From contig NZ_CP048630.1 in the NCBI RefSeq assembly GCF_010669125.1, positions 3,344,001 through 3,408,000 of the forward strand: 64,000 nt of DNA, written 5' to 3'. The position numbers and the translations under genes were made by a program. Source of the DNA: Ancylobacter pratisalsi. Its GTDB lineage: Bacteria; Pseudomonadota; Alphaproteobacteria; Rhizobiales; Xanthobacteraceae. Positions 29,935 to 39,382 of this stretch are shown piece by piece. The notes under the pieces were generated by a model that ran no database searches, was not told the DNA's origin, and saw only the letters and a list, made by a program, of their open reading frames with translations. Within the stretch, counting starts at the first letter, position 1, and the number at the start of each line of letters is the position of its first letter.

Positions 29935-31527
29935 ATGGCATACGCAGCCGGTCACACGGGCGATCCGACGGGTTGGAAACGCTGGGTCTATTCGACCAAC
30001 AACAAGGACATCGGTGTGATGTACCTGATCTTCGCCATCGTGGCGGGGATCGTGGGCGGTATCCTGTCGATCGGCATCCGCATGGAGCTGCAGGAACCGG
30101 GGATGCAGATCTTCTCCGATCCGCAGACCTTCAACGTGTTCACCACCGGTCACGGCCTCATCATGATCTTCTTCATGGTGATGCCGGCGATGATCGGCGG
30201 CTACGGCAACTATTTCATCCCGCTGATGATCGGTGCGCCTGATACCGCCTTCCCGCGCATCAACAACGTCGCCTTCTGGCTGCTGCCGCCCGCTTTCGGG
30301 CTGGCCATCCTGTCGCTGTTCGTCGAGGGCGCCGCCGGTTCCAACGGCTTCGGCGGCGGCTGGACCATCTATCCCCCGCTGTCCTCCAAGCTCGGCCACC
30401 CCGGCCCGGCCATGGACCTGCTGATCCTCTCGCTGCACATCGCGGGCGCGTCGTCGATTCTCGGCGCGATCAACCTGATCACCACCATCCTGAACATGCG
30501 CGCCCCCGGCATGACGCTGCACAAGATGCCGCTCTTCGCCTGGTCGCAGCTGGTCACCGCCTTCCTGCTGCTGCTCTCGCTGCCGGTCCTGGCGGGCGCC
30601 ATCACCATGCTGCTCACCGACCGCAACTTCGGCACCACCTTCTTCGACCCGGCCGGCGGCGGCGATCCGATCCTGTTCCAGCACCTGTTCTGGTTCTTCG
30701 GCCACCCCGAAGTGTACATCCTGATCCTGCCGGGCTTCGGCATCGTGTCGCACATCGTCTCGACCTTCTCGAAGAAGCCGGTGTTCGGCTATCTCGGCAT
30801 GGCCTATGCGATGGTCGCGATCGGCGTGGTCGGCTTCGTCGTGTGGGCGCACCACATGTACACGGTGGGCCTCTCCTCCTCGACGCAGGCCTATTTCGTC
30901 GCCGCGACCATGATCATCGCGGTGCCAACGGGCGTGAAGATCTTCTCCTGGATCGCGACCATGTGGGGCGGGTCGATCTCGCTGCGCGTGCCGATGCTGT
31001 GGGCGATCGGGTTCATCTTCCTGTTCACGGTCGGCGGCGTCACCGGCGTGGTGCTGTCCAACGCCGGCATCGACCGCTCGCTGCACGACACCTATTACGT
31101 GGTGGCCCACTTCCACTACGTGCTGTCGCTCGGCGCCGTGTTCGCGATCTTCGCCGGCTGGTACTACTGGGCGCCGAAGATGTTCGGCTACATGTACTCC
31201 GAGACCATCGGCAAGATTCATTTCTGGCTGACCTTCGTGGGCGTGAACCTGGTGTTCTTCCCGCAGCACTTCCTTGGTCTCGCCGGCATGCCGCGCCGCT
31301 ATGCGGACTATCCGGACGCGTTCCACGCCTGGAACTTCATCTCCTCGATCGGCTCGTATATTTCGGGCTTCGCGGTGCTGGTGTTCCTGTTCGGCATCTA
31401 CCGCATGTTCGCGGCCAAGGTGCCGGCCGGCGCCAATCCGTGGGGCGAGGGCGCCACGACGCTGGAGTGGACGCTGCCGTCGCCGCCGCCCTACCACCAC
31501 TTCGACGTCCTGCCGCGGATCAAGTGA
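29935..31527 (+). CDS. ctaD: cytochrome c oxidase subunit I
   Basis: This is the catalytic subunit of aa3 oxidase, about 530 residues with 12 membrane helices. It has the heme a ligand in [10 protein letters not shown], the CuB and cross-linked Tyr segment [21 protein letters not shown], and the final heme ligands in [11 protein letters not shown]. It reduces oxygen to water and pumps protons; the Glu/Tyr of HPEVY and the D/K-channel residues appear conserved. The ATG at 29935 follows GAGGG by eight nt and is preferred to 29920. Confidence 0.97.
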   Translation: MAYAAGHTGDPTGWKRWVYSTNNKDIGVMYLIFAIVAGIVGGILSIGIRMELQEPGMQIFSDPQTFNVFTTGHGLIMIFFMVMPAMIGGYGNYFIPLMIGAPDTAFPRINNVAFWLLPPAFGLAILSLFVEGAAGSNGFGGGWTIYPPLSSKLGHPGPAMDLLILSLHIAGASSILGAINLITTILNMRAPGMTLHKMPLFAWSQLVTAFLLLLSLPVLAGAITMLLTDRNFGTTFFDPAGGGDPILFQHLFWFFGHPEVYILILPGFGIVSHIVSTFSKKPVFGYLGMAYAMVAIGVVGFVVWAHHMYTVGLSSSTQAYFVAATMIIAVPTGVKIFSWIATMWGGSISLRVPMLWAIGFIFLFTVGGVTGVVLSNAGIDRSLHDTYYVVAHFHYVLSLGAVFAIFAGWYYWAPKMFGYMYSETIGKIHFWLTFVGVNLVFFPQHFLGLAGMPRRYADYPDAFHAWNFISSIGSYISGFAVLVFLFGIYRMFAAKVPAGANPWGEGATTLEWTLPSPPPYHHFDVLPRIK

Positions 31528-31549
31528 TCGCCTCGGGACGCATGTCCTA

Positions 31550-31572
31550 CCCGGCGCGAGGCTCGCGCCGGG
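31550..31572. repeat. GC-rich hairpin between ctaD and ctaB
   Basis: CCCGGCGCGA and TCGCGCCGGG form a perfect 10-bp stem with a 3-nt loop, 22 nt after the ctaD stop. There is no T-run, so it is more likely an mRNA-stabilising or attenuating structure that allows higher ctaCD than ctaB output than a terminator. That role is an inference. Confidence 0.55.
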
Positions 31573-31660
31573 CGCACGAATGGAGGCGCCGGCTGGCGCT
31601 TCCCGCGGGCTGGGGCCCGACTGTTGAGAGCGTCGCTTCACGCGACGCCGGAGTGAGTTC

Positions 31661-32614
31661 ATGAGCGACGTCGCCTCGCGCGAATACGACCTGACCCAAG
31701 CCGAGCCGCGCCCAACCGACGCGCCCTATTACGCGTCGGTGGCCGACTACCTCGCGCTGCTGAAGCCGCGCGTGATGTCGCTTGTGATCTTCACCGCGCT
31801 GGTCGGCATCGTGCGCGCGCCGGGTGACGTGCATCCGGTCATCGCTTTCACCGCGCTGCTGTGCATCGCCATCGGCGCCGGCGCCTCCGGCGCGCTCAAC
31901 ATGTGGTGGGATGCCGACATCGACGCGCTGATGAGCCGCACGCAGCGCCGGCCCATCCCCGCCGGGCGGATCACGCCGGGCGAGGCGCTCGCCTTCGGCA
32001 TGACGCTGGCCGTCGGCTCGGTGCTGGTGCTCGGCCTGCTGGTGAACGAGCTTGCCGCGGCACTGCTCGCCTTCACCATCTTCTTCTATGCCGTCGTTTA
32101 CACGATGTGGCTGAAGCGCTGGACGCCTCAGAACATCGTCATCGGCGGCGCGGCCGGGGCGTTCCCGCCCATGGTCGGCTGGGCGGCGGCTTCGGGCGGA
32201 ATCGGCCTGGAGAGCGTGCTGCTGTTCCTCATCATCTTCTTCTGGACCCCGCCGCACTTCTGGGCGCTGGCGCTCTACAAGTCGGGCGACTACGCGCGGG
32301 CCGGCGTGCCGATGCTTCCCGTCGTCGCCGGCCCCTCGGAAACGCGCCGCCAGATCCTGCTCTACACGCTGGTGCTGGTGCCGCTGGCGATGTCGCCTTT
32401 CCTGCTCGGCATGGCGGGCATCGTCTACGGGATCGTCTCGGCGATCACCGGCGGGCTGATGCTGCTGCTGGCGGTCCAGGTCTATCGTCGCCGGGAAGGC
32501 GCTGCCGCCGAAGCCGCGGCCAAGCGGCTGTTCGCCTTCTCGATTCTCTATCTTTTCCTGCTCTTCGCCGTTCTTCTGATCGAAGCGGTGACGCCGTCCT
32601 GGTTCGGACTGTGA
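31661..32614 (+). CDS. ctaB: protoheme IX farnesyltransferase (heme O synthase)
   Basis: This is a UbiA-family prenyltransferase of 317 residues that adds farnesyl to heme B to give heme O, the precursor of heme A for the oxidase. The first Asp-rich motif is [19 protein letters not shown], with [17 protein letters not shown] and a multi-helix membrane topology. It is placed between ctaD and ctaG, as usual in the group. It starts after an uncommon 133-nt gap that contains a hairpin. Confidence 0.95.
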   Translation: MSDVASREYDLTQAEPRPTDAPYYASVADYLALLKPRVMSLVIFTALVGIVRAPGDVHPVIAFTALLCIAIGAGASGALNMWWDADIDALMSRTQRRPIPAGRITPGEALAFGMTLAVGSVLVLGLLVNELAAALLAFTIFFYAVVYTMWLKRWTPQNIVIGGAAGAFPPMVGWAAASGGIGLESVLLFLIIFFWTPPHFWALALYKSGDYARAGVPMLPVVAGPSETRRQILLYTLVLVPLAMSPFLLGMAGIVYGIVSAITGGLMLLLAVQVYRRREGAAAEAAAKRLFAFSILYLFLLFAVLLIEAVTPSWFGL

Positions 32615-32639
32615 GCAATGTGCGCCGCGAGGACTGATC

Positions 32640-32903
32640 ATGGCGGACAAACGCAAGGCCTCCACGGCCTCGAAAACCGGCAAACCCGGCGCGGCTTCCA
32701 AACCCGCGCGCGCGTCGAAGTCCGTAGCCGCCCCGCGGCCCGCACCGGCGCCGGAAGAGGGCGTGGTGCTGACCGAGGCGCAGAAGCGCCGGCGCCGCTC
32801 GCGTTCGGTCGCGATCGCAACCGTGCTCGGCGCGCTGTGCCTGCTGTTCTACATCGTGACCATCGTGAAGCTCGGTCCCGCCGTGCTGGTTCGGCCGCTG
32901 TGA
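32640..32903 (+). CDS. small single-pass protein of cta operon (CoxF-like)
   Basis: The product is 87 residues: a Lys/Ala/Pro-rich N-terminal half, a basic stretch KRRRRSR and one membrane helix (about 60-79: [20 protein letters not shown]), ending LVRPL. Small proteins of this design sit between ctaB and ctaG in many Rhizobiales oxidase operons and have been called CoxF, but a defined function is not established. It is 25 nt after ctaB and 7 nt before ctaG. Confidence 0.75.
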   Translation: MADKRKASTASKTGKPGAASKPARASKSVAAPRPAPAPEEGVVLTEAQKRRRRSRSVAIATVLGALCLLFYIVTIVKLGPAVLVRPL

Positions 32904-32910
32904 GGGCGTG

Positions 32911-33528
32911 ATGAGCGAAGAGAGCGCAAAGCCGGAAAATGGGAACGGGCCGGCGCCGCGTCGGCGCGGCAGCCATTCGGTGGTCGCGCTGTCCTGCGCG
33001 CTGTTCGTCGTGGCCATGATCGGGGCGGCCTATGCCGCCGTGCCGCTTTACCAGATGTTCTGCCAGGTCACGGGTTTCGGCGGCGCCACCAAGGTGGCGA
33101 TCAAGGCGCCGGACAGTTCCATCGACCGCGTGATCGAGGTGCGCTTCGACGCCAATGTCGCGCCCGGCCTGCCATGGAGCTTCGAGCCGGAGACGCGCTC
33201 GGTGCAGGTGCGGATCGGCGAGACCAAGCTGGTCTATTACCGCGCTCATAATCGCGGCAAGGAGCCGATCACGGCGGCGGCGACCTACAATGTGACGCCG
33301 GCCCAGTCCGGCTACTACTTTTCCAAGATGCAGTGCTTCTGCTTCACCGACCAGACGCTGCAGCCGGGCGAGACGCTCGACATGCCGGTCATCTTCTTCG
33401 TCGATCCCGCACTGGCGGAAGATCCGGAGCTGGCGACCCTGAAGACGATCACCCTGTCCTACACCTTCTTCTCCAAGGCGGCTCCGGTCGCGGCGGGCAA
33501 GAGCAACCCGGGCAAGGCCCCACTTTAG
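32911..33528 (+). CDS. ctaG: cytochrome c oxidase assembly protein CtaG (Cox11)
   Basis: This is a copper chaperone for CuB of subunit I, 205 residues. A short cytoplasmic N terminus and one anchor helix (about 27-45) precede a periplasmic immunoglobulin-like domain with YQMFCQVTGFGG and the copper site CFCF in KMQCFCFTDQTLQPGE. The ATG at 32911 follows GAGGG; a GTG directly before it would add one residue. Its position in the operon supports the call. Confidence 0.95.
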   Translation: MSEESAKPENGNGPAPRRRGSHSVVALSCALFVVAMIGAAYAAVPLYQMFCQVTGFGGATKVAIKAPDSSIDRVIEVRFDANVAPGLPWSFEPETRSVQVRIGETKLVYYRAHNRGKEPITAAATYNVTPAQSGYYFSKMQCFCFTDQTLQPGETLDMPVIFFVDPALAEDPELATLKTITLSYTFFSKAAPVAAGKSNPGKAPL

Positions 33529-33598
33529 CGGGCAGAACGCCACATTGCGGCCGCGGTAACGGCCCGCTAGAAAACATACGGAACGGAGAGCGCGACCC

Positions 33599-34435
33599 AT
33601 GGCCGAGGCCCACGCCAAACACCACGACTACCATCTTGTCGACCCGAGCCCGTGGCCCTTCGTCGTCTCGGTCTTCGCCTTCGTCATGGCGGTCGGCGCC
33701 GTGTTCTGGATGCACGGCCAGCTGACCGTGCTGGTGATGATCGCCGGCCTGCTGGGCGTGTTGTACACGCTGATCATGTGGTGGCGGGATGTCATCCGCG
33801 AGGGTGAACACGAGCACGCCCACACGCCGGTGGTGCAGATTCACCTGCGCTACGGGATGATCCTGTTCATCGCCACCGAAGTGATGTTCTTCGTCGCGTG
33901 GTTCTGGGCGTTCTTCGACGCGGCGCTGTTCGTCGGCGAGGAGATTAATTTCAGCCGCGCCGAGTTCACCGGCGGCCACTGGCCCCCGACGGGCATCGAG
34001 ACGTTCAACCCGTGGCACCTGCCGCTCCTGAACACGCTGATCCTGCTGACCTCGGGCACGACCCTGACCTGGGCGCATCACGCGCTGGTGCACGGCGACC
34101 GGCAGAGCGCGAAGTGGGGTCTGTGGCTGACCGTGGGCCTCGGCTTCCTGTTCTCGCTGCTGCAGGGCTACGAGTACAGCCACGCCGAATTCGCCTTCTC
34201 CGGCAACATCTACGGCGCGACCTTCTTCATGGCGACCGGTTTCCACGGCTTCCATGTCATCATCGGCACCATCTTCCTCGCCGTCTGCCTGGGCCGCCTG
34301 TTTGCCGGGCATTTCACGCCCACGCATCATTTCGGCCTCGAAGCCGCCGCCTGGTACTGGCATCTGGTCGACGTGGTCTGGCTGTTCCTCTTCACCTTCA
34401 TCTATGTGTGGGGCAGCGCCGGCGCGCCACACTGA
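33599..34435 (+). CDS. ctaE: cytochrome c oxidase subunit III
   Basis: This is a seven-helix subunit of aa3 oxidase, 278 residues. The start [17 protein letters not shown], the [16 protein letters not shown] loop and [20 protein letters not shown] are all typical, as is the end [19 protein letters not shown]. It stabilises subunit I and its proton pumping. It closes the core oxidase operon; a strong terminator follows. Confidence 0.96.
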   Translation: MAEAHAKHHDYHLVDPSPWPFVVSVFAFVMAVGAVFWMHGQLTVLVMIAGLLGVLYTLIMWWRDVIREGEHEHAHTPVVQIHLRYGMILFIATEVMFFVAWFWAFFDAALFVGEEINFSRAEFTGGHWPPTGIETFNPWHLPLLNTLILLTSGTTLTWAHHALVHGDRQSAKWGLWLTVGLGFLFSLLQGYEYSHAEFAFSGNIYGATFFMATGFHGFHVIIGTIFLAVCLGRLFAGHFTPTHHFGLEAAAWYWHLVDVVWLFLFTFIYVWGSAGAPH

Positions 34436-34453
34436 GGGTCTGACATTCTCTGC

Positions 34454-34482
34454 AAGGGGCGGCGTCCGGCCGCCCCTTTTTC
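34454..34482 (+). terminator. intrinsic terminator after ctaE
   Basis: AAGGGGCGGC and GCCGCCCCTT pair around a short GTCCG loop and are followed by TTTTTCGTTT. It lies 19 nt after the ctaE stop and separates the core oxidase genes from DUF983-SURF1-thrC. Confidence 0.85.
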
Positions 34483-34544
34483 GTTTCCGACATCAAGCCC
34501 TGCGCGGCATTTCCGTGAAGGGCAAATGGGAGTAGAGGCCAGTC

Positions 34545-34931
34545 ATGGATCTCCAGCCTTTCCATAGCGGCGTTTCTCCCTACACGGCGGGTCTCACCTG
34601 CCGCTGCCCGCGCTGCGGGCGTGGACGCCTGTTCAACGGATTCCTCACCGTCGCGCCGTCCTGCGACAATTGCGGGCTGGATTACAGCTTCGACGATTCG
34701 GGCGACGGTCCCGTGGTGTTCATCATCCTGCTGGCCGGCTCGCTGGTGGTGGGGCTGGCGCTGTGGGTGGAACTCACCTGGTCGCCACCGTTGTGGGTCC
34801 ACGCGCTGCTGTGGACGCCGCTGGTGCTGATTTCCACGCTCGGCCTGCTGCGCCCGCTAAAGGCGACGATGATTGCCCTGCAGTACCACAAGAAGGCTGA
34901 GCAGGGGCGCCTCGACAAGGGTGATGCGTGA
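34545..34931 (+). CDS. DUF983 family zinc-ribbon membrane protein
   Basis: The product is 128 residues. An N-terminal zinc-ribbon-like part has two cysteine pairs (CRCPRCGRG at about 20 and SCDNCGLD at about 41). Two membrane helices follow (about 61-83 and 88-107). Genes of this family lie next to oxidase assembly genes in many alphaproteobacteria, but their role is not established. It overlaps the SURF1 start by 4 nt (GTGA), indicating coupled translation. Confidence 0.9.
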   Translation: MDLQPFHSGVSPYTAGLTCRCPRCGRGRLFNGFLTVAPSCDNCGLDYSFDDSGDGPVVFIILLAGSLVVGLALWVELTWSPPLWVHALLWTPLVLISTLGLLRPLKATMIALQYHKKAEQGRLDKGDA

Positions 34932-35788
34932 GCAGGCAGGCGTCTTCCAAGAGCAGGCAGGCGCCTTCCAAGGCCCGTCCGCCCGCGCCTGTTGCCCGCG
35001 TAGACGAGCCGGGCGCCGGGCTGCGCGGTCTGCTGCCGGTGGCGCTGACGGTGCTGGTGGCCTTCGGCATTCTTGTCGGGCTTGGCGTCTGGCAGCTTGA
35101 GCGGCTGGCCTGGAAACAGGAGCTGATCGGCAAGGTCGAAGCCCGGATCCACCAGCCGGCCCAGCCGGTGCCCGAAGAGGCGGACTGGGGCAGGGTCGAT
35201 TTCGAGAACGACGAATATCGCCATGTGACCGCGACCGGCCGTTTCGACCATGACCGCGAGGTGCAGGTCTACGCGCTCGTCGACACCGCTCCCGATGGCA
35301 GCGGCGGGCCGGGCTATTGGGTGATCACCCCGCTGGTGCTGGCCGACGGTGCTGCCATCCTGGTCAATCGCGGTTTCGTGCCGCTTGATCGCCGCACCCC
35401 CGCCAGCCGGGCCGAGGGGCAGGTGGAGGGGCTCGTCACCGTCACCGGGCTGCTGCGCATGCCGGAGCAGGCGGGCATGTTCACCCCCGCCAACGACCCG
35501 CAGGCGGACAGCTGGTTCACCCGCGATCCGCGCGCCATCGCCAGCGCCAAGGGGCTGCTGCGGGTGGCGCCGTTCCTGATCGACGCCGATGCGGGGAGCA
35601 ATCCCGGCGGGCTGCCGATCGGCGGGCTGACGCGGGTGAGCTTTCCCAACCGCCATCTGGAATACGCGCTGACGTGGTTCGGGCTGGCGGCGACACTGAT
35701 CGGCGTGTCGGTCGCCTTTGCCTGGTCGCGGCGGCGTCGACGGGCCGAGGGAGCGGCTCCGCTTGCTTCGAACCCGGCCGACCACTAG
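34928..35788 (+). CDS. SURF1 family oxidase assembly protein
   Basis: This is an inner-membrane protein of 286 residues with the SURF1 layout: a helix near 40-58 (ending VGLGVWQLERLAWK), a periplasmic domain with YRHVTATGRFDHDREV and VNRGFVPLDRR, and a second helix near the end (WFGLAATLIGVSVAFAW). SURF1 helps insert heme a into subunit I. The start is a GTG overlapping the DUF983 stop. The first 21 residues are unusual, with two tandem copies of a seven-residue unit. Confidence 0.93.
   Translation: MSRQASSKSRQAPSKARPPAPVARVDEPGAGLRGLLPVALTVLVAFGILVGLGVWQLERLAWKQELIGKVEARIHQPAQPVPEEADWGRVDFENDEYRHVTATGRFDHDREVQVYALVDTAPDGSGGPGYWVITPLVLADGAAILVNRGFVPLDRRTPASRAEGQVEGLVTVTGLLRMPEQAGMFTPANDPQADSWFTRDPRAIASAKGLLRVAPFLIDADAGSNPGGLPIGGLTRVSFPNRHLEYALTWFGLAATLIGVSVAFAWSRRRRRAEGAAPLASNPADH
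34931..34972 (+). repeat. 21-bp tandem duplication in SURF1 N terminus
   Basis: Two adjacent 21-bp copies (34931-34951 and 34952-34972) differ at one base (GCGTC versus GCGCC). They encode SRQASSK and SRQAPSK, adding a basic Ser/Lys tract to the cytoplasmic tail of SURF1. The near identity suggests a recent in-frame duplication. Confidence 0.9.
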
Positions 35789-35822
35789 TTTGCCGCCGAC
35801 TTCGCACCTACCGGAGGCGCGC

Positions 35823-37232
35823 GTGCGCTATATTTCGACCCGCGGCGAGGCTCCCGCTCTCGCCTTTTCCGATGCGCTTCTGGCTGGGCTGGCGCGCGAC
35901 GGCGGCCTTTATGTGCCGGACGTGTTTCCCTCGCTCACCGCGACGGAGATCGGCCATCTGGCCGGGCATTCCTATGCCGAGGTGGCGGCGCGCGTGATCG
36001 CCCCCTTCGTCGACGAGGCGTTTCCGGGCGCGGTGCTGAAGCCGATGCTGGAGGACGCCTATGCGAGCTTCCGTCATCCGGCGACCACGCCGCTGGTGCA
36101 GATCGCGCCGAACCGCTTCGTGATGGAGCTGTTCCACGGCCCCACGCTCGCCTTCAAGGACGTGGCGATGCAGCTGCTGGGGCGGATGATGGATCACGTG
36201 CTGATCGCCCGCGACCAGCGTGCCACCATTGTCGGGGCCACCTCGGGCGACACGGGCAGCGCGGCGATCGAGGCGTTTCGCGGGCGTGAGCGCACCGATG
36301 TGTTCATTCTCTATCCGGCGGGGCGGGTTTCCGAGGTCCAGCGCCGGCAGATGACCACGGTGCCGGACGCGAATGTCCACGCCATCGCGGTGGAGGGCAC
36401 GTTCGACGACTGCCAGGCCCATGTGAAGGCGATGTTCAATCACCACGCCTTCCGCGACCGGCTGCAGCTGGCGGGGGTGAACTCGATCAACTGGGCGCGG
36501 ATCATGGCGCAGGTGGTCTATTATTTCGTCGCCGGCGTCGCGCTCGGCGCGCCGCACCGGCCGGTGTCCTTCGTGGTGCCGACCGGCAATTTCGGCGACG
36601 TGCTGGCGGGTTACGTGGCCAAGCGCATGGGGCTGCCGGTGTCGCGGCTGACCATCGCCACCAATGTGAACGACATTCTCGCGCGCGCGCTGGCAACAGG
36701 GCGCTACGAGATGACCGGCGTGGTGCCGTCCTCCTCGCCCTCGATGGACATTCAGATCTCGTCCAATTTCGAGCGCCTGCTGTTCGAGGTACTGGAGCGC
36801 GACGCGGGCGCGCTGCGCGGGCTGATGGCCAGCCTTTCCCAGTCCGGCGCGTTCTCCCCGCCCACGCAGGCGCTGGAGGCGATCCGCGCCGATTTCGACG
36901 CGGCGCGGGCCGATGAGAGCCAGACCATGGACACGATCGCGCAGGTGCGGCGGGCGTGCGGCTATCTGCTCGATCCCCACACCGCCGTCGCGGTGTCGGT
37001 CGCCGAGCGGATCGAGCATGATCCGCGCGTGCCGCAGGTGGTGCTGGCGACGGCCCATCCGGCCAAGTTCCCCGACGCTGTGGAACGGGCCTGCGGCGAG
37101 CGTCCCCCGCTTCCCGCCCATCTCGCCGACCTGATGGAGCGGGAGGAGCGGCTGCCGACGCTGCCCAACGACATCGCCGCCATCGAGGCCTACATCACCC
37201 GTCACGCCCGCGCGGCGGAGACGGCGGCATGA
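35823..37232 (+). CDS. thrC: threonine synthase
   Basis: This PLP enzyme of 469 residues converts O-phosphohomoserine to threonine. It has the start MRYISTRGEAPALAFSDALL, the PLP lysine in HGPTLAFKDVAMQ (near residue 111), GATSGDTGSAAIEAF and the phosphate-binding PTGNFGDVLAGY. It belongs to the longer class found in proteobacteria and yeast. The GTG at 35823 preceded by GGAGG fits the family N terminus; the frame is open upstream without homology. It overlaps the M16 gene by 4 nt. Confidence 0.95.
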   Translation: MRYISTRGEAPALAFSDALLAGLARDGGLYVPDVFPSLTATEIGHLAGHSYAEVAARVIAPFVDEAFPGAVLKPMLEDAYASFRHPATTPLVQIAPNRFVMELFHGPTLAFKDVAMQLLGRMMDHVLIARDQRATIVGATSGDTGSAAIEAFRGRERTDVFILYPAGRVSEVQRRQMTTVPDANVHAIAVEGTFDDCQAHVKAMFNHHAFRDRLQLAGVNSINWARIMAQVVYYFVAGVALGAPHRPVSFVVPTGNFGDVLAGYVAKRMGLPVSRLTIATNVNDILARALATGRYEMTGVVPSSSPSMDIQISSNFERLLFEVLERDAGALRGLMASLSQSGAFSPPTQALEAIRADFDAARADESQTMDTIAQVRRACGYLLDPHTAVAVSVAERIEHDPRVPQVVLATAHPAKFPDAVERACGERPPLPAHLADLMEREERLPTLPNDIAAIEAYITRHARAAETAA

Positions 37233-38530
37233 GCGTGGTGCCCTCCAGGACATACGACACCAAAGCGCCGCGCATCACCCAGCTCGACAACGGCGTGACC
37301 GTCGTCAGCGATGAGATGCCACATCTGGCGACCGCCTCGCTCGGCATATGGGCGGGTGTCGGCGCGCGTGACGAGCATGCCGACGAGCACGGCATCTCGC
37401 ATCTTCTCGAACATATGGCGTTCAAGGGCACGCGCCGGCGCAGCGCGCGCGACATCGCCGAGGAGATCGAGGCGGTGGGCGGCGACATCAATGCCGCCAC
37501 CAGCGTCGAGCACACCAGCTACAATGCACGCGTGCTGGGTGAGGACGTGCCGCTCGCTCTCGACGTGCTTGCCGACATTCTCGCCGAGCCGGCCTTCGAC
37601 CCGGAGGAGCTGGAGCGCGAGCACAATGTGATCGTGCAGGAGATCGGCGCCGCGCTCGATACGCCCGATGATCTGGTGTTCGACCTGTTCCAGGAGCGGG
37701 CCTTTCCCGGCCAGCCGATCGGCCGCTCGATCCTGGGCACGCCGGCGACGGTGCGCTCCTTCGATGCGGAGCGGCTGCGGGCCTATCTGTCGCGCACCTA
37801 TCGCCCGCAGCGGATGATCGTCGCCGGCGCGGGCGCGGTCGAGCATGAACGGCTTGTCGAGGAGGCCGCCAAGCGGTTCGGCGGCTTTACGCCCGGCGAC
37901 AAGCCCGAGCCGGTGGCGGGGCGCTACGAAGGCGGCACCGAGATCGGCGGCGGGCGCGAGCTGGAGCAGGCGCATCTGCTGATCGGGCTGGAGGGCCTGT
38001 CCTACCGCGATCCCGGCATTCACGCGCTGCAGGTGTTCTGCAATGTGCTGGGCGGAGGCATGTCCTCGCGCCTGTTCCAGGAGGTCCGCGAGGCGCGGGG
38101 CCTGTGCTACGCGGTGTACTCGTTCCACTGGGGTTATGCCGATACCGGCCTGTTCGGAGTCTATGCCGGCACCGACGGGGGGGATGTCGGCGAACTGGTG
38201 GATGTGGTCGTCGATCAGATCGAGGCCAGCGTCGAGTTGATGAACGAATCCGAACTCGCCCGTTCCAAGGCGCAGGCCAAGGTCGGGCTGCTGGCGGCGC
38301 TGGAGAGTTCGGGCGCGCGGGCGGACCAACTGGCGCGGCAGATGCTGGCCTTCGGGCGGCCTATCCCGCTTGAGGAGATCGTCGCCAAGGTGCAGGCGGT
38401 GACGCTCGACGATGCGAAAGCGGCCGGGCGGGCGCTGCTGGCGCGCGGGCGACCCACCTTCACCGCGCTGGGCCCCGGCAAACCTCTTGAATCCGCCGCG
38501 CGCATCGCTGAACGTCTGTCGGTTGGCTGA
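37229..38530 (+). CDS. M16 family zinc peptidase (processing-peptidase-like)
   Basis: This metallopeptidase of 433 residues is close to the beta subunit of the mitochondrial processing peptidase and to PqqL/YmxG. The inverted zinc motif HLLEH (about 57-61) and the distal glutamate in EHNVIVQEIG (about 131-138) are intact, so it should be active. A glycine-rich LGGGMSSRLFQEVRE segment is near 272. No signal peptide is seen. The ATGA overlap with thrC implies translational coupling; this gene pair is common in Rhizobiales. Confidence 0.93.
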   Translation: MSVVPSRTYDTKAPRITQLDNGVTVVSDEMPHLATASLGIWAGVGARDEHADEHGISHLLEHMAFKGTRRRSARDIAEEIEAVGGDINAATSVEHTSYNARVLGEDVPLALDVLADILAEPAFDPEELEREHNVIVQEIGAALDTPDDLVFDLFQERAFPGQPIGRSILGTPATVRSFDAERLRAYLSRTYRPQRMIVAGAGAVEHERLVEEAAKRFGGFTPGDKPEPVAGRYEGGTEIGGGRELEQAHLLIGLEGLSYRDPGIHALQVFCNVLGGGMSSRLFQEVREARGLCYAVYSFHWGYADTGLFGVYAGTDGGDVGELVDVVVDQIEASVELMNESELARSKAQAKVGLLAALESSGARADQLARQMLAFGRPIPLEEIVAKVQAVTLDDAKAAGRALLARGRPTFTALGPGKPLESAARIAERLSVG

Positions 38531-38551
38531 TCCGGTTTCCGCAACGTCCGT

Positions 38552-39175
38552 ATGTCGCTGTTTCGCACGGTCTCCTGGCCTGAACCGCCCACTCTGATCG
38601 AGGGCGAGGGCGTCGTGCTGCGCGCGCCGCAGATGGCGGACTTCGCCGCGTGGTCGGCGCTGCGCGAGGCGAGCCGGGAATTCCTGACGCCGTGGGAGCC
38701 GCTCTGGCCGACCTACGACCTGACGCGGGGCTCGTTCCGCCGCCGCATCCGGCGCTATACCCGCGACGTGCGCGAGGACAAGGCCTATCCGTTTCTGGTG
38801 TTTCGCGCGGCGGATCGGGTGCTGCTCGGCGGCCTTTCGCTTTCCAATGTCCGGCGCGGCGTCACCCAGACCGCGAGCCTCGGCTACTGGATGGGCGCGC
38901 CGCATGCCGGCAAGGGATATATGAGCGCCGCGGTGCGGGTGCTGCTGCCCTTCGCCCATGGCGCGCTCGGCCTGCGGCGCATCGAGGCCGCCTGCCTGCC
39001 CACCAACGCAGCCTCGATCCGGCTCTTGGAGAAGACCGGCTTCCACCGCGAGGGCTATGGCCGCGAGTATCTGTGCATCAACGGCGAATGGCAGGACCAT
39101 CTGCTGTTCGCGCGGCTGAGCCGCGACCGGGTGGGCTGCGTCACGTCCGGGGCGAAAGCAGAGCGGCCAGTTTAG
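38552..39175 (+). CDS. GNAT family N-acetyltransferase (RimJ/RimL-like)
   Basis: This acetyl-CoA-dependent transferase has 207 residues. It has LRAPQMADFAAWSALREASREFL at the start, a core ASLGYWMGAPHAGKGYMSAAVRV that forms the acetyl-CoA-binding loop (near 108-130) and LPTNAASIRLLEKTGFHREG near the end. This fits RimJ-type enzymes that acetylate protein N termini, though other substrates are possible. It lies 21 nt after the M16 gene. Confidence 0.9.
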   Translation: MSLFRTVSWPEPPTLIEGEGVVLRAPQMADFAAWSALREASREFLTPWEPLWPTYDLTRGSFRRRIRRYTRDVREDKAYPFLVFRAADRVLLGGLSLSNVRRGVTQTASLGYWMGAPHAGKGYMSAAVRVLLPFAHGALGLRRIEAACLPTNAASIRLLEKTGFHREGYGREYLCINGEWQDHLLFARLSRDRVGCVTSGAKAERPV

Positions 39176-39338
39176 TAGCGCTCCAAAGTGGAAATGGTAT
39201 CCGTTGGGGCATCTAGTCTAGAACGGATAAAAGTTAAGCCAGCTCTTGGCTTGTTCATATGGTCACGTGATCGATAGATAGGGTTTTCCCGATTGACGCA
39301 CTTCGGGAATAGAGCGAGAAAGTAAGACAAGGGCCAAA

Positions 39339-39355
39339 TTTAGAATAATTCTAAA
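39339..39355. promoter_or_regulatory. perfect ICE (Irr) operator upstream of bfd
   Basis: TTTAGAATAATTCTAAA is a complete match to the iron control element TTTAGAA-N3-TTCTAAA bound by Irr in rhizobia. It ends 27 nt before the bfd start, a position suited to repression in low iron. Irr is the heme-responsive iron regulator of the Rhizobiales; the irr gene itself is not in this window. Confidence 0.8.
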
Positions 39356-39382
39356 CGGCTCATCACTTGGTTCGCCGTCGCG

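Noticed and set aside
29932..31662. 576-codon open frame antisense to ctaD
   Set aside because: Arg/His/Gln-rich composition with no domain; it is the usual open shadow of a high-GC gene, and ctaD is certain.
33522..33572. Inverted repeat TAGCGGGC/GCCCGCTA between ctaG and ctaE
   Set aside because: Loop is long and no T-run follows; too weak to call a terminator.
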